64,000 nt of DNA, from NCBI GenBank assembly GCA_021849075.1, contig JAJZTH010000005.1:94315-158314 (forward strand), written 5' to 3'. The position numbers and the translations under genes were made by a program. This document shows, one piece after another, positions 1 through 9,154 of the stretch (positions are counted from its first letter, which is position 1; each line of letters starts with the position of its first letter). Under the pieces are notes generated by a model. The model ran no database searches. It saw nothing but the letters and a program-made list of their open reading frames with translations, and had not been told where the DNA came from. The stretch is from Pseudomonadota bacterium (GTDB lineage: Bacteria > Pseudomonadota > Alphaproteobacteria > Sphingomonadales > Sphingomonadaceae).

Positions 1-294
1 GTGGCGAGCGTCGACAAGACCGAGAATGTGCGCCTGTTCTGGAGCAGCGCCGCCGACACGCTGGCGCGGTGCGACAGGGGCGATGGACGCATCATCTTTC
101 CCACCCGGCGCAATCTGGAGCGGCTGGCGCGCTTTGCCTCCCATGCCGATCTGGTCGCGCATGCGGCCGCCTATCCAGTGGAGAAGGTGCGCCCGTGGAA
201 GGAGGATCGCGACGGCGAACTGCATCTGTGCATCCCCGATCATCTGGGATATCCGGTCACGTCGGAACCATTGGGGCAGGTCCGGCGTGCTTAG
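1..294 (+). CDS. C-terminal part of a probable NUDIX-family protein (5' truncated)
   Basis: The reading frame is open from base 1, so the true start lies outside the window. Ninety-seven residues remain, ending at a TAG at 292-294. The visible part has an IIFPTRRNLERL segment and the C-terminal motif GYPVTSEPL. I associate this arrangement with the tail of alphaproteobacterial NUDIX-type hydrolases, but the Nudix box itself is not in view. It is followed after 3 bases by the extensin-like gene on the same strand, so the two are probably co-transcribed. The frame and coding status are firm; the family name is a recollection of similarity and could be wrong. Confidence 0.55.
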   Translation: MASVDKTENVRLFWSSAADTLARCDRGDGRIIFPTRRNLERLARFASHADLVAHAAAYPVEKVRPWKEDRDGELHLCIPDHLGYPVTSEPLGQVRRA

Positions 295-297
295 CGG

Positions 298-1023
298 GTG
301 AGAAAACTGCATTTGACCCTGCGCCGCCTTGTCTTGCTGGGCGGCGCGTTCCTCATCCTGTTCCTCGGCTATGCCTGGTTGCGGCAACGGCCGCAGGATC
401 TGCCTTGGACCGATCTGGACCTTGCCCAGCCGATCGGCTTGTTCACCGGGCGCAAGCTCGCCGCGCTGACCAATGATGCGCCACGGTGCAAGGCGCTGCT
501 GGATCGCGCCGGCGTCGATTATGGCGCGATGAAGCCCGGCGGCGCGGATCAGTGCGCCTATGCCGATGCGGTACGGCTCCGGCCGGAGGCGGGCGCGATC
601 ACCCTTGCGCCGGCTTCGGTCGCGCCCTCCTGTCCGGTGGTGGCCGCGCTCAAACTATGGGAATGGCAGGTGGTTCAGCCCGCCGCCCAGCGCATCTACG
701 GCCAGCCCGTCCGCACCATCCGCCATTTCGGCAGCTATAGCTGCCGCCGCATGTACGGCCGCAGTCAGGGCGATTATAGCGAACATGCCACGGCGGACGC
801 GATCGATGTCGCCGCCTTCGTGCTGAAGGACGGGCGGCAGATCAGTGTGCTGAACGACTGGAAGGGGCAGGGGAAGGACGCCACCTTCCTGCGCGCGGCG
901 CGGGACGGGGCTTGTGACCTGTTTTCGACCGTGCTGTCACCCGACTATAATGCGGCCCATCGCGATCATTTCCACCTGGATCAGGCGGAACGCGGCGCGA
1001 CCGGATGGCGGGCCTGCCGGTAA
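298..1023 (+). CDS. Extensin-like family protein (M15-type fold), membrane anchored
   Basis: A 241-residue protein starting at GTG 298. It has a hydrophobic segment at about residues 10-27, acting as a signal anchor, followed by an extensin-like C-terminal domain (the bacterial family related to D-Ala-D-Ala carboxypeptidases). The diagnostic elements are YSEHATADAIDV and HRDHFHLD near the C terminus. These supply the His/Asp/His set that would bind zinc in the related M15 peptidases, and several cysteines could form disulfides. A periplasmic role in cell-wall metabolism is inferred from the family; the substrate is unknown. It lies 3 bases after the preceding gene and converges with trpE, whose stop is 5 bases away. 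Confidence 0.82.
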   Translation: MRKLHLTLRRLVLLGGAFLILFLGYAWLRQRPQDLPWTDLDLAQPIGLFTGRKLAALTNDAPRCKALLDRAGVDYGAMKPGGADQCAYADAVRLRPEAGAITLAPASVAPSCPVVAALKLWEWQVVQPAAQRIYGQPVRTIRHFGSYSCRRMYGRSQGDYSEHATADAIDVAAFVLKDGRQISVLNDWKGQGKDATFLRAARDGACDLFSTVLSPDYNAAHRDHFHLDQAERGATGWRACR

Positions 1024-1028
1024 CGGGC

Positions 1029-2531
1029 CTATTGCCCGAACCCGGCCTCCCGCGCGACGGCCACCGCTTCGCGGGCGGCGGCCAGCAATGCGCCGCTCTT
1101 CGCTTCGGTTTCGCGCTGTTCATAGTCGGCGGTCGAATCCGCGACGATCCCCGCGCCCGCCTGCACATGCATCACGCCATCCTTCAGAACGGCGGTGCGC
1201 AGCACGATACAGCTGTCCATATTGCCGTCCGGCCCGAAATAGCCGACCCCGCCGGCATAGGCGCCGCGCGTTTCCGGCTCCAGTTCGGCGATGATCTCGC
1301 AAGCGCGGACCTTGGGCGCGCCCGATACGGTGCCGGCGGGGAAGCCGGCAAACAGCGCGTCGATCGCATCCTTTTCCGGCGACAGGCGGCCGACCACATT
1401 CGATACGATGTGCATGACATGGCTGTAAAATTCGACGGTGTAGCTTTCCGTCACCGTCACCGATCCGGCGCTGGCCACCCGGCCGACATCGTTGCGGCCG
1501 AGATCCAGCAGCATCAGATGCTCGGCCCGTTCCTTGGGATCGGCGAGCAGGCTTTCGCGGTTGGCTGCATCCTCGACCGCATTCTGTCCACGCGGGCGGG
1601 TGCCGGCGATCGGGCGGATCGTCACTTCGCCATTGCGCGCGCGCACCAATATTTCGGGGGATGATCCGATCAGCGCAAAGCCGGGCAGGTCCAGATAATA
1701 GAGGAAGGGCGACGGGTTGATCCGCCGCAGCGCGCGATAGAGGGCGATAGGCGGCAAAGTGAAGGGGCTGGTGAAACGCTGCGCCAGCACCACCTGAAAA
1801 ATATCGCCCGCGACGATATAGTCCTTCGCCTTCTCCACCATCTGGGCATAGCGGCCCGGTTCCAGTACCGGCGTCACCGCCACATCGGCGATCTCGGCCG
1901 GGGCAGTAGTGGCGGGCAGCGGCGCGGCGAGGCGCGCGGCGGCGGCGTCGATCCGCTCCAGCGCGCATTCGATCGCCTTGTCAGGATCGGCAAAGCTGCC
2001 CTTCCACACCGGCGACACGATATAGAGCTGATCGGCCAGGCGATCGAAGATCAGGATCACGGTCGGCCGCACGAACAGCATGTCGGGCACGCCGATCGGG
2101 TTGGCGGCGGGGCGGGGCAGTTTTTCCACCAGCCCGACCGTTTCATAACCGAAATAGCCGACCAGGCAGGCGAGCGCGGGCGGCAGCGCCCCGTCCATCT
2201 CCGCCCGGCATTCAGCCACCAAAGCGCGCAACGCATCTAGCGCGCCCGCTTTTTCGGGGACGAAGGCGTCGCGATCGCTCGCCCATTGGCGGTTGATCTC
2301 GGCGCTCTGGCCGTTGGCGCGGAAGACGAGGTCGGGGGCAAGGCCGATCAGGCTGTACCGGCCGCGCACCGCGCCGCCCTCGACCGATTCGAGCAGATAG
2401 TCGCCACGATCGGATTCGAATAGCTTGAGCGCGGCGGAGATCGGCGTGTCGGTGTCGGCAATTTGCCGCCGCCACACCAAAGCCGATTCGCCCCGCGCCA
2501 GCGCCGCGCGCGCAAAGCTCACGCCATCCAT
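1029..2531 (-). CDS. trpE: Anthranilate synthase component I
   Basis: TrpE converts chorismate and glutamine-derived ammonia to anthranilate, the first committed step of tryptophan synthesis, working with a TrpG amidotransferase. The 500-residue product has the N-terminal LLES element (about residues 46-49) and a GRYSLIG segment typical of the tryptophan feedback site. The chorismate-binding domain follows, with RPIAGTRPRG, LDLGRNDVGRV, PAGTVSGAPKVRA and GGVGYFGPDGNMD. I chose ATG 2529-2531 because the protein then begins MDGVSF. An in-frame ATG at 2550-2552, 1 base after the ppiD stop, is an alternative. No trpG, trpD or trpC follows, so this pathway is split in the genome. Confidence 0.95.
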   Translation of the reverse strand: MDGVSFARAALARGESALVWRRQIADTDTPISAALKLFESDRGDYLLESVEGGAVRGRYSLIGLAPDLVFRANGQSAEINRQWASDRDAFVPEKAGALDALRALVAECRAEMDGALPPALACLVGYFGYETVGLVEKLPRPAANPIGVPDMLFVRPTVILIFDRLADQLYIVSPVWKGSFADPDKAIECALERIDAAAARLAAPLPATTAPAEIADVAVTPVLEPGRYAQMVEKAKDYIVAGDIFQVVLAQRFTSPFTLPPIALYRALRRINPSPFLYYLDLPGFALIGSSPEILVRARNGEVTIRPIAGTRPRGQNAVEDAANRESLLADPKERAEHLMLLDLGRNDVGRVASAGSVTVTESYTVEFYSHVMHIVSNVVGRLSPEKDAIDALFAGFPAGTVSGAPKVRACEIIAELEPETRGAYAGGVGYFGPDGNMDSCIVLRTAVLKDGVMHVQAGAGIVADSTADYEQRETEAKSGALLAAAREAVAVAREAGFGQ

Positions 2532-2553
2532 GCCTCCGCCGATCGCCGCCATA

Positions 2554-4506
2554 TTACTGGTCGCCGCTGTTGGTGGTCGACAGTGCCTGACGCACCTGCG
2601 CCACGGCATTGGCGTTGCGGGTGACTTTCAGCTCCTTTTCGATCGCGCGTTCGAACTGTTGGCCATATTCCTGACCCACCACTTCGGCGAGCTGGGTGCG
2701 GACCTGATTGAGCAATTCGGGCTGGCCCTTGGCGTCGCCGCGCTCGATCTTGTTGAGCTGCACCACGAAGTAGCCGCGATCCTGCCCGATCGGCAGCGTC
2801 TTGACCGTATTGGCGGCCATCGCGAACAGGATGGCGACCTCGGCCGGCGGGCGCTGTTCGCCGCGCATGATGTCGGCGCGGCGGCCGCCCAGCATCTGCG
2901 GCGCGGGCAGGTTCACCCCGGCCTGCGCGATCGCGTCGGCCAGTTTCGCGCCCTTGGCGACCTTCGCCTGGATCTGCTCGGCCAGCGCCTTGGCCTTCGC
3001 ATTGCCGGCGTTCAGCTTATACTGGGCCAGCACCAGCTGCTTGACCTCGGCCAGCGGCGGCGGCGCGGCGGCGATGATCTCGCCCGGCGCGGCCAGCGCA
3101 TAGCGTTTGTCGGGGGTGATCGGGATCAGCTGGGCGTCGTCGTCCGCGCTCATGGCGAAGACGGGGGCCAGCACCGGCTTCAGGTCGGCGGGCGCATCAT
3201 AAGCCTGATCCTTCACCTGCTTGCCCGTGGCGAGCAGGGCGGGGCTGGTTTCCAGCGTCAGGCCATTATCCTTGGCCACTTCCTGGAACGTGCCGCCATC
3301 GGCGATCGCATTTTCGATCTTGCCGGTGAAGTCATTGAGCAGCTGCTTTTCCTTCTGCGCGCGCAGCGTGGTGACGATTTCGTCGCGCACGGCGGCCAAC
3401 GGACGGGCAGGCGTTTCCTTGACCGCCGTCACGCGCACCAGCAACCAGCCCAGCGCACCGCGCACCGGACCCACCAGGTCGCCCTGCTTGGCGGCCCAGG
3501 CTGCGTCGGCGACCGGCTTGCTGGCCGTGGCGGTCAGCGCCTCGCGGCTCTGGTCGGTCAGCGTCGAAACCGCCAGACCCGCGCCCTTGGCGGCATCGGC
3601 CAGGCTCTTGCCGGCCTTCACCTGATCGGCGATCGCCTTGGCGCCGGCCTGCGTCGGCAGCACCAGCTGTTCGACGCTGCGGCTTTCCTTGGCGGCATAG
3701 GCGGCCTTGCTCTGATTATAATAAGCGCTGATTTCCGCATCGCTGGGCTGCGACGCCTGCGCGAAACGCTCCGCATCGATGATGGCGTAGCGGATGCGGC
3801 GCTGTTCGGGGATCATGAAGCGCGCGCTGTTCTTTTTGTAGAAATCGTTCAGCTGCGCGTCGGTCGGGTTCTTTTCGTCGAGGAAGGCGACCGCCGGGAT
3901 CGCCGCCACCGTGCCCTGCCGCGCTTCCAGCAGCAACGATGCATAGGGCAATGTCTGGCTGTCGGTCAGCTTCACGCCCAGACCCACCGGGGCCAGCAAC
4001 TGGCGTTGCAGGATTTCGCGGCTGATATCGTCGCGCAGCGCCTGTTCGGTCAACCGCTCGCGGGTCAGCAAGGCGCGGAAGCTTTCCTGGCTGAAATTGC
4101 CGGCCGCATCCTGAAAGGCGGGGATTTGCGCGATTTGCGCATCGACCAGCCGCTTGGAGATATGCACATTCTGATCGTCGGCAAAGGCGCGCAGCGCCAG
4201 CGCGCCGACCAGCTGGTCATACACCTGCGCCGCGCCGCCCTGCGCCAGAAAATCGCCGATCTGCAACGCCGGATTGGACCGGCGCGCATTTTCGAACACG
4301 CGCTGCACGCGGTCCTGATATTCGGCCTGGCTCAGCGTCTGCCCCTTTGTCTTGGCGGCCGAACCGCCGCCCAGCAGCGATCCGTTGCCGAACTTTCCGC
4401 TGGTGATGTCGCCCATGATGAAGGCGGCGGCGATGATCCCCAGAAACAGGATCGCAATCAGCGCGCCGAATTTGGAATGAATGATGCGGCGAAAGACAGA
4501 GAGCAT
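2554..4506 (-). CDS. PpiD/SurA-type peptidyl-prolyl isomerase, inner-membrane anchored
   Basis: A 650-residue periplasmic folding factor. One membrane span lies at about residues 12-32 (ALIAILFLGIIAAAF), followed by a SurA_N-like helical region with repeated QAEYQ/REILQRQL-type segments. A parvulin-like rotamase domain lies roughly in the middle of the protein, and a long C-terminal chaperone-like region follows. This is the PpiD layout: a membrane anchor plus a parvulin domain that helps proteins leaving the Sec translocon. The start at 4506 was chosen because the anchor then sits at the N terminus; the longer open frame adds 24 residues without a plausible role. It is the first gene of a ppiD-trpE unit and diverges from tpiA. 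Confidence 0.88.
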   Translation of the reverse strand: MLSVFRRIIHSKFGALIAILFLGIIAAAFIMGDITSGKFGNGSLLGGGSAAKTKGQTLSQAEYQDRVQRVFENARRSNPALQIGDFLAQGGAAQVYDQLVGALALRAFADDQNVHISKRLVDAQIAQIPAFQDAAGNFSQESFRALLTRERLTEQALRDDISREILQRQLLAPVGLGVKLTDSQTLPYASLLLEARQGTVAAIPAVAFLDEKNPTDAQLNDFYKKNSARFMIPEQRRIRYAIIDAERFAQASQPSDAEISAYYNQSKAAYAAKESRSVEQLVLPTQAGAKAIADQVKAGKSLADAAKGAGLAVSTLTDQSREALTATASKPVADAAWAAKQGDLVGPVRGALGWLLVRVTAVKETPARPLAAVRDEIVTTLRAQKEKQLLNDFTGKIENAIADGGTFQEVAKDNGLTLETSPALLATGKQVKDQAYDAPADLKPVLAPVFAMSADDDAQLIPITPDKRYALAAPGEIIAAAPPPLAEVKQLVLAQYKLNAGNAKAKALAEQIQAKVAKGAKLADAIAQAGVNLPAPQMLGGRRADIMRGEQRPPAEVAILFAMAANTVKTLPIGQDRGYFVVQLNKIERGDAKGQPELLNQVRTQLAEVVGQEYGQQFERAIEKELKVTRNANAVAQVRQALSTTNSGDQ

Positions 4507-4709
4507 AAGAATGTCCGAACTGCGGGCGTTATGGCGGCCCGCTTTAGGCGCGGATGCGCGCGGCGGCAAGGCTTGCACTGGACAAATGCGTGAGCGCCGT
4601 TCATCGGCTTATATCAGCAATCTGCGCTTTCGAAGGAGACGCCAGGGCAATGGCCCGGCGGCGAAGGGGCGGGGGGCGACGTGCAGCAATAATCAAAAGG
4701 ATATGATTG

Positions 4710-5471
4710 ATGGGCAGGCGCAAGCTGGTTGTCGGCAATTGGAAGATGAACGGGATGCGCGCGCATCTTGACGAGGTGGAGGCGATTGGTCGCGTGGCGG
4801 CTGCGCATCCGTCGGTGGAAGTGGGCCTCTGCCTGCCAGCCACGCTGATCATGGCGGGATCGGAACGGCGCGGCGCGGCGTTCATCGGCGCGCAAAACTG
4901 CCATATGGACATTAGCGGCGCCTATACCGGGTCGCTGTCGGCCGACATGCTGGCCGAAGCCGGCGCCACCTGGGTCATCACCGGCCATAGCGAACGGCGT
5001 GAGGCGCGGGGCGAAACCAATGCCGATATCGCCGCCAAATCGGCCGCCGCGCATCAGGCGGGCATCAATGTGATTTTGTGCGTGGGCGAAACGCTGGCGG
5101 TGCGCGACGCGGGCCGGGCTGAACAGGTCGTGGCGGACCAGTTGCTGGCGTCCTTGCCCGATGAAGCGTCGGCGGACTGGCTGGCCGTCGCCTATGAACC
5201 CATCTGGGCGATCGGCACCGGCCGCATTCCCACGATGGAGGCCGTCGCCTCCATGCACGCGGCCCTGCGCGCCGCCCTCGCCAGCCGGATCGGCGCAGAG
5301 GCGGACAAGGTGCGAATCCTCTATGGCGGGTCGATGAACGGCGACAATGCAGCCGACCTGATGGCCATTGCCGACGTCGACGGCGGCCTTGTGGGCGGCG
5401 CGAGCCTGTCTGCGAAGAAATTCGCGCCCATCATCGACGCCGCCGACCAGCGTATGGCGGCTGCGGCGTAA
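4710..5471 (+). CDS. tpiA: Triosephosphate isomerase
   Basis: This enzyme interconverts dihydroxyacetone phosphate and glyceraldehyde 3-phosphate in central carbon metabolism. The 253-residue protein has the NWKMNG substrate-binding motif at the N terminus, the catalytic His in ITGHSERR and the catalytic Glu in AYEPIWAIGTG. The phosphate-binding GGSM segment is a conservative variant of the usual GGSV. ATG 4710 is preceded by AAAAGGA at 4696-4702, at good ribosome-binding distance. A TTG one codon earlier is also in frame but not needed. Its upstream region is shared with the divergent ppiD gene. Confidence 0.97.
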   Translation: MGRRKLVVGNWKMNGMRAHLDEVEAIGRVAAAHPSVEVGLCLPATLIMAGSERRGAAFIGAQNCHMDISGAYTGSLSADMLAEAGATWVITGHSERREARGETNADIAAKSAAAHQAGINVILCVGETLAVRDAGRAEQVVADQLLASLPDEASADWLAVAYEPIWAIGTGRIPTMEAVASMHAALRAALASRIGAEADKVRILYGGSMNGDNAADLMAIADVDGGLVGGASLSAKKFAPIIDAADQRMAAAA

Positions 5472-5481
5472 ACGGCAATAG

Positions 5482-5608
5482 CCCCTCCCTTTCCAGGGAG
5501 GGGTTGGGGAGGGTGGCGAGCGAAGCGAGCTTCTGCCCTTTTTTATAGGAGAGGCGGCGCTCGCTGCGCTCGCGACCCACCCCCGGCCCCTCCCTTGAAA
5601 GGGAGGGG
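5482..5608. repeat. Paired palindromic repeat (CCCCTCCCT family), copy 1
   Basis: Two hairpins, 5482-5503 and 5587-5608, each made of CCCCTCCC facing GGGAGGGG, bracket a spacer of about 80 bases. The spacer itself holds inverted GCGAGCG/CGCTCGC blocks, so the whole unit folds as one long imperfect stem. A similar unit lies at 28019-28144 and a related one at 61261-61378. It sits between tpiA and secG and may stop or attenuate transcription. There is no coding capacity. Confidence 0.85.
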
Positions 5609-5689
5609 AGAAAAGGTGCGGTTGCCCCCGCGCCTCATCATCGCTATGTGCGCGCCAACGCCCTCCTTCACCGGACAGATATAACCGCA

Positions 5690-6064
5690 ATGTTCACCTT
5701 CCTTCTTGTCGTGCAGGCGATCATCGCCGCCCTGCTGGTTACCGTCATTCTGATGCAGAAGTCGGAAGGCGGCGGTCTGGGCGTGGGCGGCAGCCCGGCC
5801 GGCCTGATGTCGGCGCGCGGCGCGGCGGATTTCCTGACCCGGTCGACCACCGTGCTCGCCAGCATCTTCGTGCTGCTGTCGATCGTGATGGCGGTCATCG
5901 CATCGGTGCGCCATGCGCCCAGCGACATCGACACCTCGCTGGTCAAGCAGGCCCCGGCCACGCAGAGCGCGCCGGCCACGCCGACTGCCGATCCGCTGGC
6001 GGGCGCGGCCAGCAACGCGGCGTCCGCTCCGGCGGCGAACGGCGCGGTTCCGCTCGCCAACTAA
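5690..6064 (+). CDS. secG: Preprotein translocase subunit SecG
   Basis: SecG is the small accessory subunit of the SecYEG channel in the inner membrane. The 124-residue protein has two membrane spans, at about residues 2-22 and 52-72. They are separated by the glycine-rich cytoplasmic loop with LMQKSEGGGLG and the SARGAADFLTRST segment, which are hallmarks of the family. The tail after the second span is Ala/Pro-rich, about 45 residues long, and typical of alphaproteobacterial SecG. I chose ATG 5690 because the first span then begins at once. The tpiA-secG-pyrG order is common in this class. Confidence 0.95.
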   Translation: MFTFLLVVQAIIAALLVTVILMQKSEGGGLGVGGSPAGLMSARGAADFLTRSTTVLASIFVLLSIVMAVIASVRHAPSDIDTSLVKQAPATQSAPATPTADPLAGAASNAASAPAANGAVPLAN

Positions 6065-6093
6065 ACCTTTCACCGATCTTTCGATCTTTTTTT

Positions 6094-6117
6094 AAGCGCG
6101 CGTGGATTCGCGCGCTT
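6094..6117 (+). terminator. Hairpin between secG and pyrG
   Basis: A perfect 9-bp stem, AAGCGCGCG facing CGCGCGCTT, with a 6-base loop. A T-run precedes it and GCCCTTT follows. It is probably the end of the secG transcript or an attenuator ahead of pyrG. Confidence 0.6.
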
Positions 6118-6154
6118 GCCCTTTGTTGTTTCGAAAGGCTAAGCCTCTCCTCCC

Positions 6155-7786
6155 ATGACGCGGTATATTTTCATCACCGGCGGCGTGGTCTCCTCGCTTG
6201 GCAAGGGCCTTATGGCCGCATCGCTCGCAGCCCTGCTGCAAGCGCGAGGTTTCCGTGTGCGCATTCGGAAATTCGATCCCTATCTCAACGTCGATCCGGG
6301 CACCATGTCGCCCTATCAGCACGGTGAGGTTTATGTGACCGACGACGGGGCGGAAACCGACCTCGACCTTGGCCATTACGAGCGTTTCACCGGGGTTTCG
6401 GCGCGTCAGTCGGACAATGTGACGCAGGGCCGCGTCTATCAGACGATCATCCAGCGCGAACGGCGCGGCGATTATCTGGGCGCGACGGTGCAGGTCATCC
6501 CGCACGTCACCGATGAGATCAAGGCGTTTGCCACCGCCGATACCGAAGACCTGGATTTCGTGCTGTGCGAAATCGGCGGCACGGTGGGCGACATCGAATC
6601 GCTGCCCTTCATGGAAGCGATTCGCCAGCTGCATAATGATCTGGATCGCGGCCAGTCGATCTTCGTCCATGTGACGCTGGTGCCCTATATCGCGGCCGCC
6701 GGCGAACTGAAGACCAAGCCGACCCAGCGCAGCGTGCGCGACCTGACCTCGCTCGGCATCCAGCCCGACATCCTTCTGTGCCGCTGCGAGCATCCGCTGC
6801 CCGACAGCGAGCGCAAGAAGATCGCGCTGTTCTGTAATGTGCGTCCCGAAGCGGTCATCCCTGCGCTCGACGCCAGCAGCATCTATGCCGTGCCGCATCA
6901 ATATCATGCGGAAGGGCTGGACAATGAAGTGCTGCGCGCCTTCGGCATCAAGGATGCGCCCGCGCCCGCGCTTGCTCGCTGGGACGACATCATGGATCGC
7001 CAGCAGAACCCCGAAGGCGAAGTGACCATCGGCGTGGTCGGCAAATATGTCGGCCTGCTCGACGCCTATAAGTCGCTGCACGAAGCGCTCAATCATGGCG
7101 GCCTGGCCAATCGCGTAAAGGTGAAGGTCAAGTGGATCGACGCCGAACTGTTCGAAAAGGGCGAGGATCTCGTCGCCAGCCTTGAACCGATGCACGGCAT
7201 TCTCGTCCCCGGCGGCTTTGGCGTGCGCGGGTCGGAAGGCAAGATCGCTTCGGTCAAGTTCGCACGCGAACGCAATGTGCCCTTCTTCGGCATCTGCCTC
7301 GGCATGCAGATGGCCTGCATCGAAGGCGCGCGGAACACCGCGGGCATTGCCGATGCATCCACCACCGAATTTGGCGAAACCACGGAACCGGTCGTCGGCC
7401 TCATCACTGAATGGATGAGCAAGGAGGGCCTGCAAAAGCGCACCGCCGACACCGATCTGGGCGGCACCATGCGTCTGGGCGCCTATCCGGCCAAGCTCGC
7501 CGGCAACAGCGTCGTCGCGGGCGTCTATGGCGCGACCGAGATCAGCGAACGGCACCGCCATCGCTATGAAGTCAATGCCGGCTATCGCGAGCCGCTGGAA
7601 AAGGGCGGCCTGATCTTCTCGGGCATGTCGCCGGACGGCACGCTGCCCGAAATCGTCGAGCGGCCCGACCATAGCTGGTTTGTGGGCGTGCAGTTCCACC
7701 CGGAATTGAAGTCCAAGCCCTTCGATCCGCACCCGCTCTTCGCCAGCTTCATCGAAGCGGCGGTCAAGCAGAGCCGGTTGGTATAA
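6155..7786 (+). CDS. pyrG: CTP synthase
   Basis: PyrG aminates UTP to CTP using ATP and glutamine, the last step of de novo pyrimidine nucleotide synthesis. The 543 residues split into the N-terminal synthetase domain ([20 protein letters not shown] start, [28 protein letters not shown]) and a C-terminal class I glutamine amidotransferase domain. In the latter the nucleophile is Cys381 in GICLGMQ, and the His/Glu pair is in FHPEL. Length matches the family. The gene ends 8 bases before a strong terminator and converges with the flavin oxidoreductase gene. Confidence 0.98.
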   Translation: MTRYIFITGGVVSSLGKGLMAASLAALLQARGFRVRIRKFDPYLNVDPGTMSPYQHGEVYVTDDGAETDLDLGHYERFTGVSARQSDNVTQGRVYQTIIQRERRGDYLGATVQVIPHVTDEIKAFATADTEDLDFVLCEIGGTVGDIESLPFMEAIRQLHNDLDRGQSIFVHVTLVPYIAAAGELKTKPTQRSVRDLTSLGIQPDILLCRCEHPLPDSERKKIALFCNVRPEAVIPALDASSIYAVPHQYHAEGLDNEVLRAFGIKDAPAPALARWDDIMDRQQNPEGEVTIGVVGKYVGLLDAYKSLHEALNHGGLANRVKVKVKWIDAELFEKGEDLVASLEPMHGILVPGGFGVRGSEGKIASVKFARERNVPFFGICLGMQMACIEGARNTAGIADASTTEFGETTEPVVGLITEWMSKEGLQKRTADTDLGGTMRLGAYPAKLAGNSVVAGVYGATEISERHRHRYEVNAGYREPLEKGGLIFSGMSPDGTLPEIVERPDHSWFVGVQFHPELKSKPFDPHPLFASFIEAAVKQSRLV

Positions 7787-7794
7787 AAGAGAAT

Positions 7795-7816
7795 GGGGCC
7801 GCGAGGCCCCGTTTTT
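7795..7816 (+). terminator. Rho-independent terminator after pyrG
   Basis: GGGGCC-GCGA-GGCCCC stem-loop followed by GTTTTT, 8 bases after the pyrG stop. It lies between convergent genes. Confidence 0.85.
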
Positions 7817-7820
7817 CGTT

Positions 7821-8933
7821 TCAGTCCTTGGGCGCGTCGAAGAGATGCCGATACTGGCGCGGCTGGCAGCGCAGATATTGCGGCGCGGCCTTCACGCTCG
7901 CCCCCAGATGCGCCGCCGCATGCCAGGGCCAGCGCGGATCGTAGAGGATGGTCCGCGCAATCGCGATCAGGTCCGCGTCGCCCGTGCCGACGATCGCTTC
8001 AGCCTGTTCGAAATCGGTGATCAGGCCCACAGCGATCACCGGCATGTCCACCGCCTGTTTCACCGCGCGGGCGAGCGGCACCTGATAGCTCGGACCCACC
8101 GGAATGTCCTGACGTGGGTCGAGGCCGCCGCTCGACACATGGATGGCGCTGCATCCGCGCGCCTCCAGCGCCTTGGCAAATTCGATCGTCTGATCGATAT
8201 CCCAGCCGCCTGTGACCCAGTCGGTGCCCGACACCCGCATCGTCACCGCCTTCTCCGCCGGGAAGGCGGCGCGCACCGCATCGAAAATCTCCAGCGGCAA
8301 CCGCATGCGATTTTCAAGGCTGCCGCCATAATCGTCGTCGCGCTTGTTGGAGAGAGGCGAGAGGAACTGGTGCATCAGATAGCCATGCGCGCCATGCAAC
8401 TGGATCGCATCCAGCCCCAGATTGTCGGCCCGCTTCGCCGCCGCGACAAAGGCGTCGCGCAGCCGGTCGATCCCCGCCTTGTCCAGCGCCATCGGCGCAT
8501 TGGTGCCCGGCGTGAAGGGCAGGGGGGATGGCGCGACCGTCTGCCAACCAAGATCATGGTCCGGCGCAATCTGCGCGCCGCCCTTCCATGGCGGCTCGAC
8601 CGACGCTTTGCGCCCGGCATGGCCCAGCTGGATCGCGATCGGCATGTCGCTATGGGCGCGCACGCCGTCCAGCACGCGCTTCATCGCGGCCTGCGTGCGG
8701 TCGTCCCACAGACCCACATCGGCGTAGGAAATCCGCCCTTCGGGCAGCACGGCGGTCGCCTCGATCGTCAGCAGCGCCGCGCCCGATTGGGCCAACTGGC
8801 CCAGATGCATCAGATGCCAGTCGGTCATTTCGCCCTCGACCGCCGAATATTGGCACATGGGCGCGATGACGATGCGGTTGTCGAGGCGCAGGCCGCCGAC
8901 ATGGAAAGGCTGAAACAGCTTGGGGGCGCTCAT
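7821..8933 (-). CDS. NADH:flavin oxidoreductase, old yellow enzyme family (YqjM-like)
   Basis: A 370-residue FMN-dependent ene-reductase with a TIM-barrel fold, likely reducing activated C=C bonds of small electrophiles with NAD(P)H. The N terminus reads PLxxGxLxLxNRIVIAPMCQYSA; the Cys in that segment corresponds to the flavin-tuning Cys of YqjM-type enzymes. Further family landmarks are QLGHAGRKA (substrate and flavin contacts), HGAHGYLMHQFLSP and the phosphate-binding C-terminal barrel strands with AIARTILYDPRWP. ATG 8931-8933 was chosen because the protein then starts MSAPKLFQPF; upstream codons look non-coding. The physiological substrate cannot be read from the sequence. Confidence 0.93.
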   Translation of the reverse strand: MSAPKLFQPFHVGGLRLDNRIVIAPMCQYSAVEGEMTDWHLMHLGQLAQSGAALLTIEATAVLPEGRISYADVGLWDDRTQAAMKRVLDGVRAHSDMPIAIQLGHAGRKASVEPPWKGGAQIAPDHDLGWQTVAPSPLPFTPGTNAPMALDKAGIDRLRDAFVAAAKRADNLGLDAIQLHGAHGYLMHQFLSPLSNKRDDDYGGSLENRMRLPLEIFDAVRAAFPAEKAVTMRVSGTDWVTGGWDIDQTIEFAKALEARGCSAIHVSSGGLDPRQDIPVGPSYQVPLARAVKQAVDMPVIAVGLITDFEQAEAIVGTGDADLIAIARTILYDPRWPWHAAAHLGASVKAAPQYLRCQPRQYRHLFDAPKD

Positions 8934-9052
8934 GCGGTTCTCCAGTGGGGAAGAAAGAGAGGCGCGGGAGATAGGAAGCGCATCCGGCCGCGATAAGGGG
9001 GGCATCGTTACAATAGCGCAATCATCATGCAGAAGCGCGCCATGGCGCATGC

Positions 9053-9066
9053 GACATCAAAATGTC
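9053..9066. promoter_or_regulatory. Short palindrome upstream of the TonB receptor gene
   Basis: GACAT-CAAA-ATGTC lies about 90 bases before the TonB receptor start, followed closely by ACATGTC. It could be an operator. It has no clear match to a regulator I can name, and nothing else in the 221-base gap (8934-9154) stands out. Confidence 0.3.
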
Positions 9067-9154
9067 ACATGTCGGTCATCGATATGCAGCGGCTTGGCAA
9101 TGCGCCTGTCGCGCAGCTCTCCTAGTCGCGCCCCAACCAAAGGGGACTTCGACC

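Noticed and set aside
2425..4593. 722-codon plus-strand frame opposite ppiD
   Set aside because: Antisense shadow of a clear PpiD gene; His/Gln/Arg-rich translation without any motif.
8964..8990. Bases resembling a sequencing-adapter start (AGATAGGAAGCGCATC) and a translation containing RPDALPIS upstream of the flavin reductase
   Set aside because: Differs from the common adapter at several positions and is continuous with normal chromosome; treated as coincidence.
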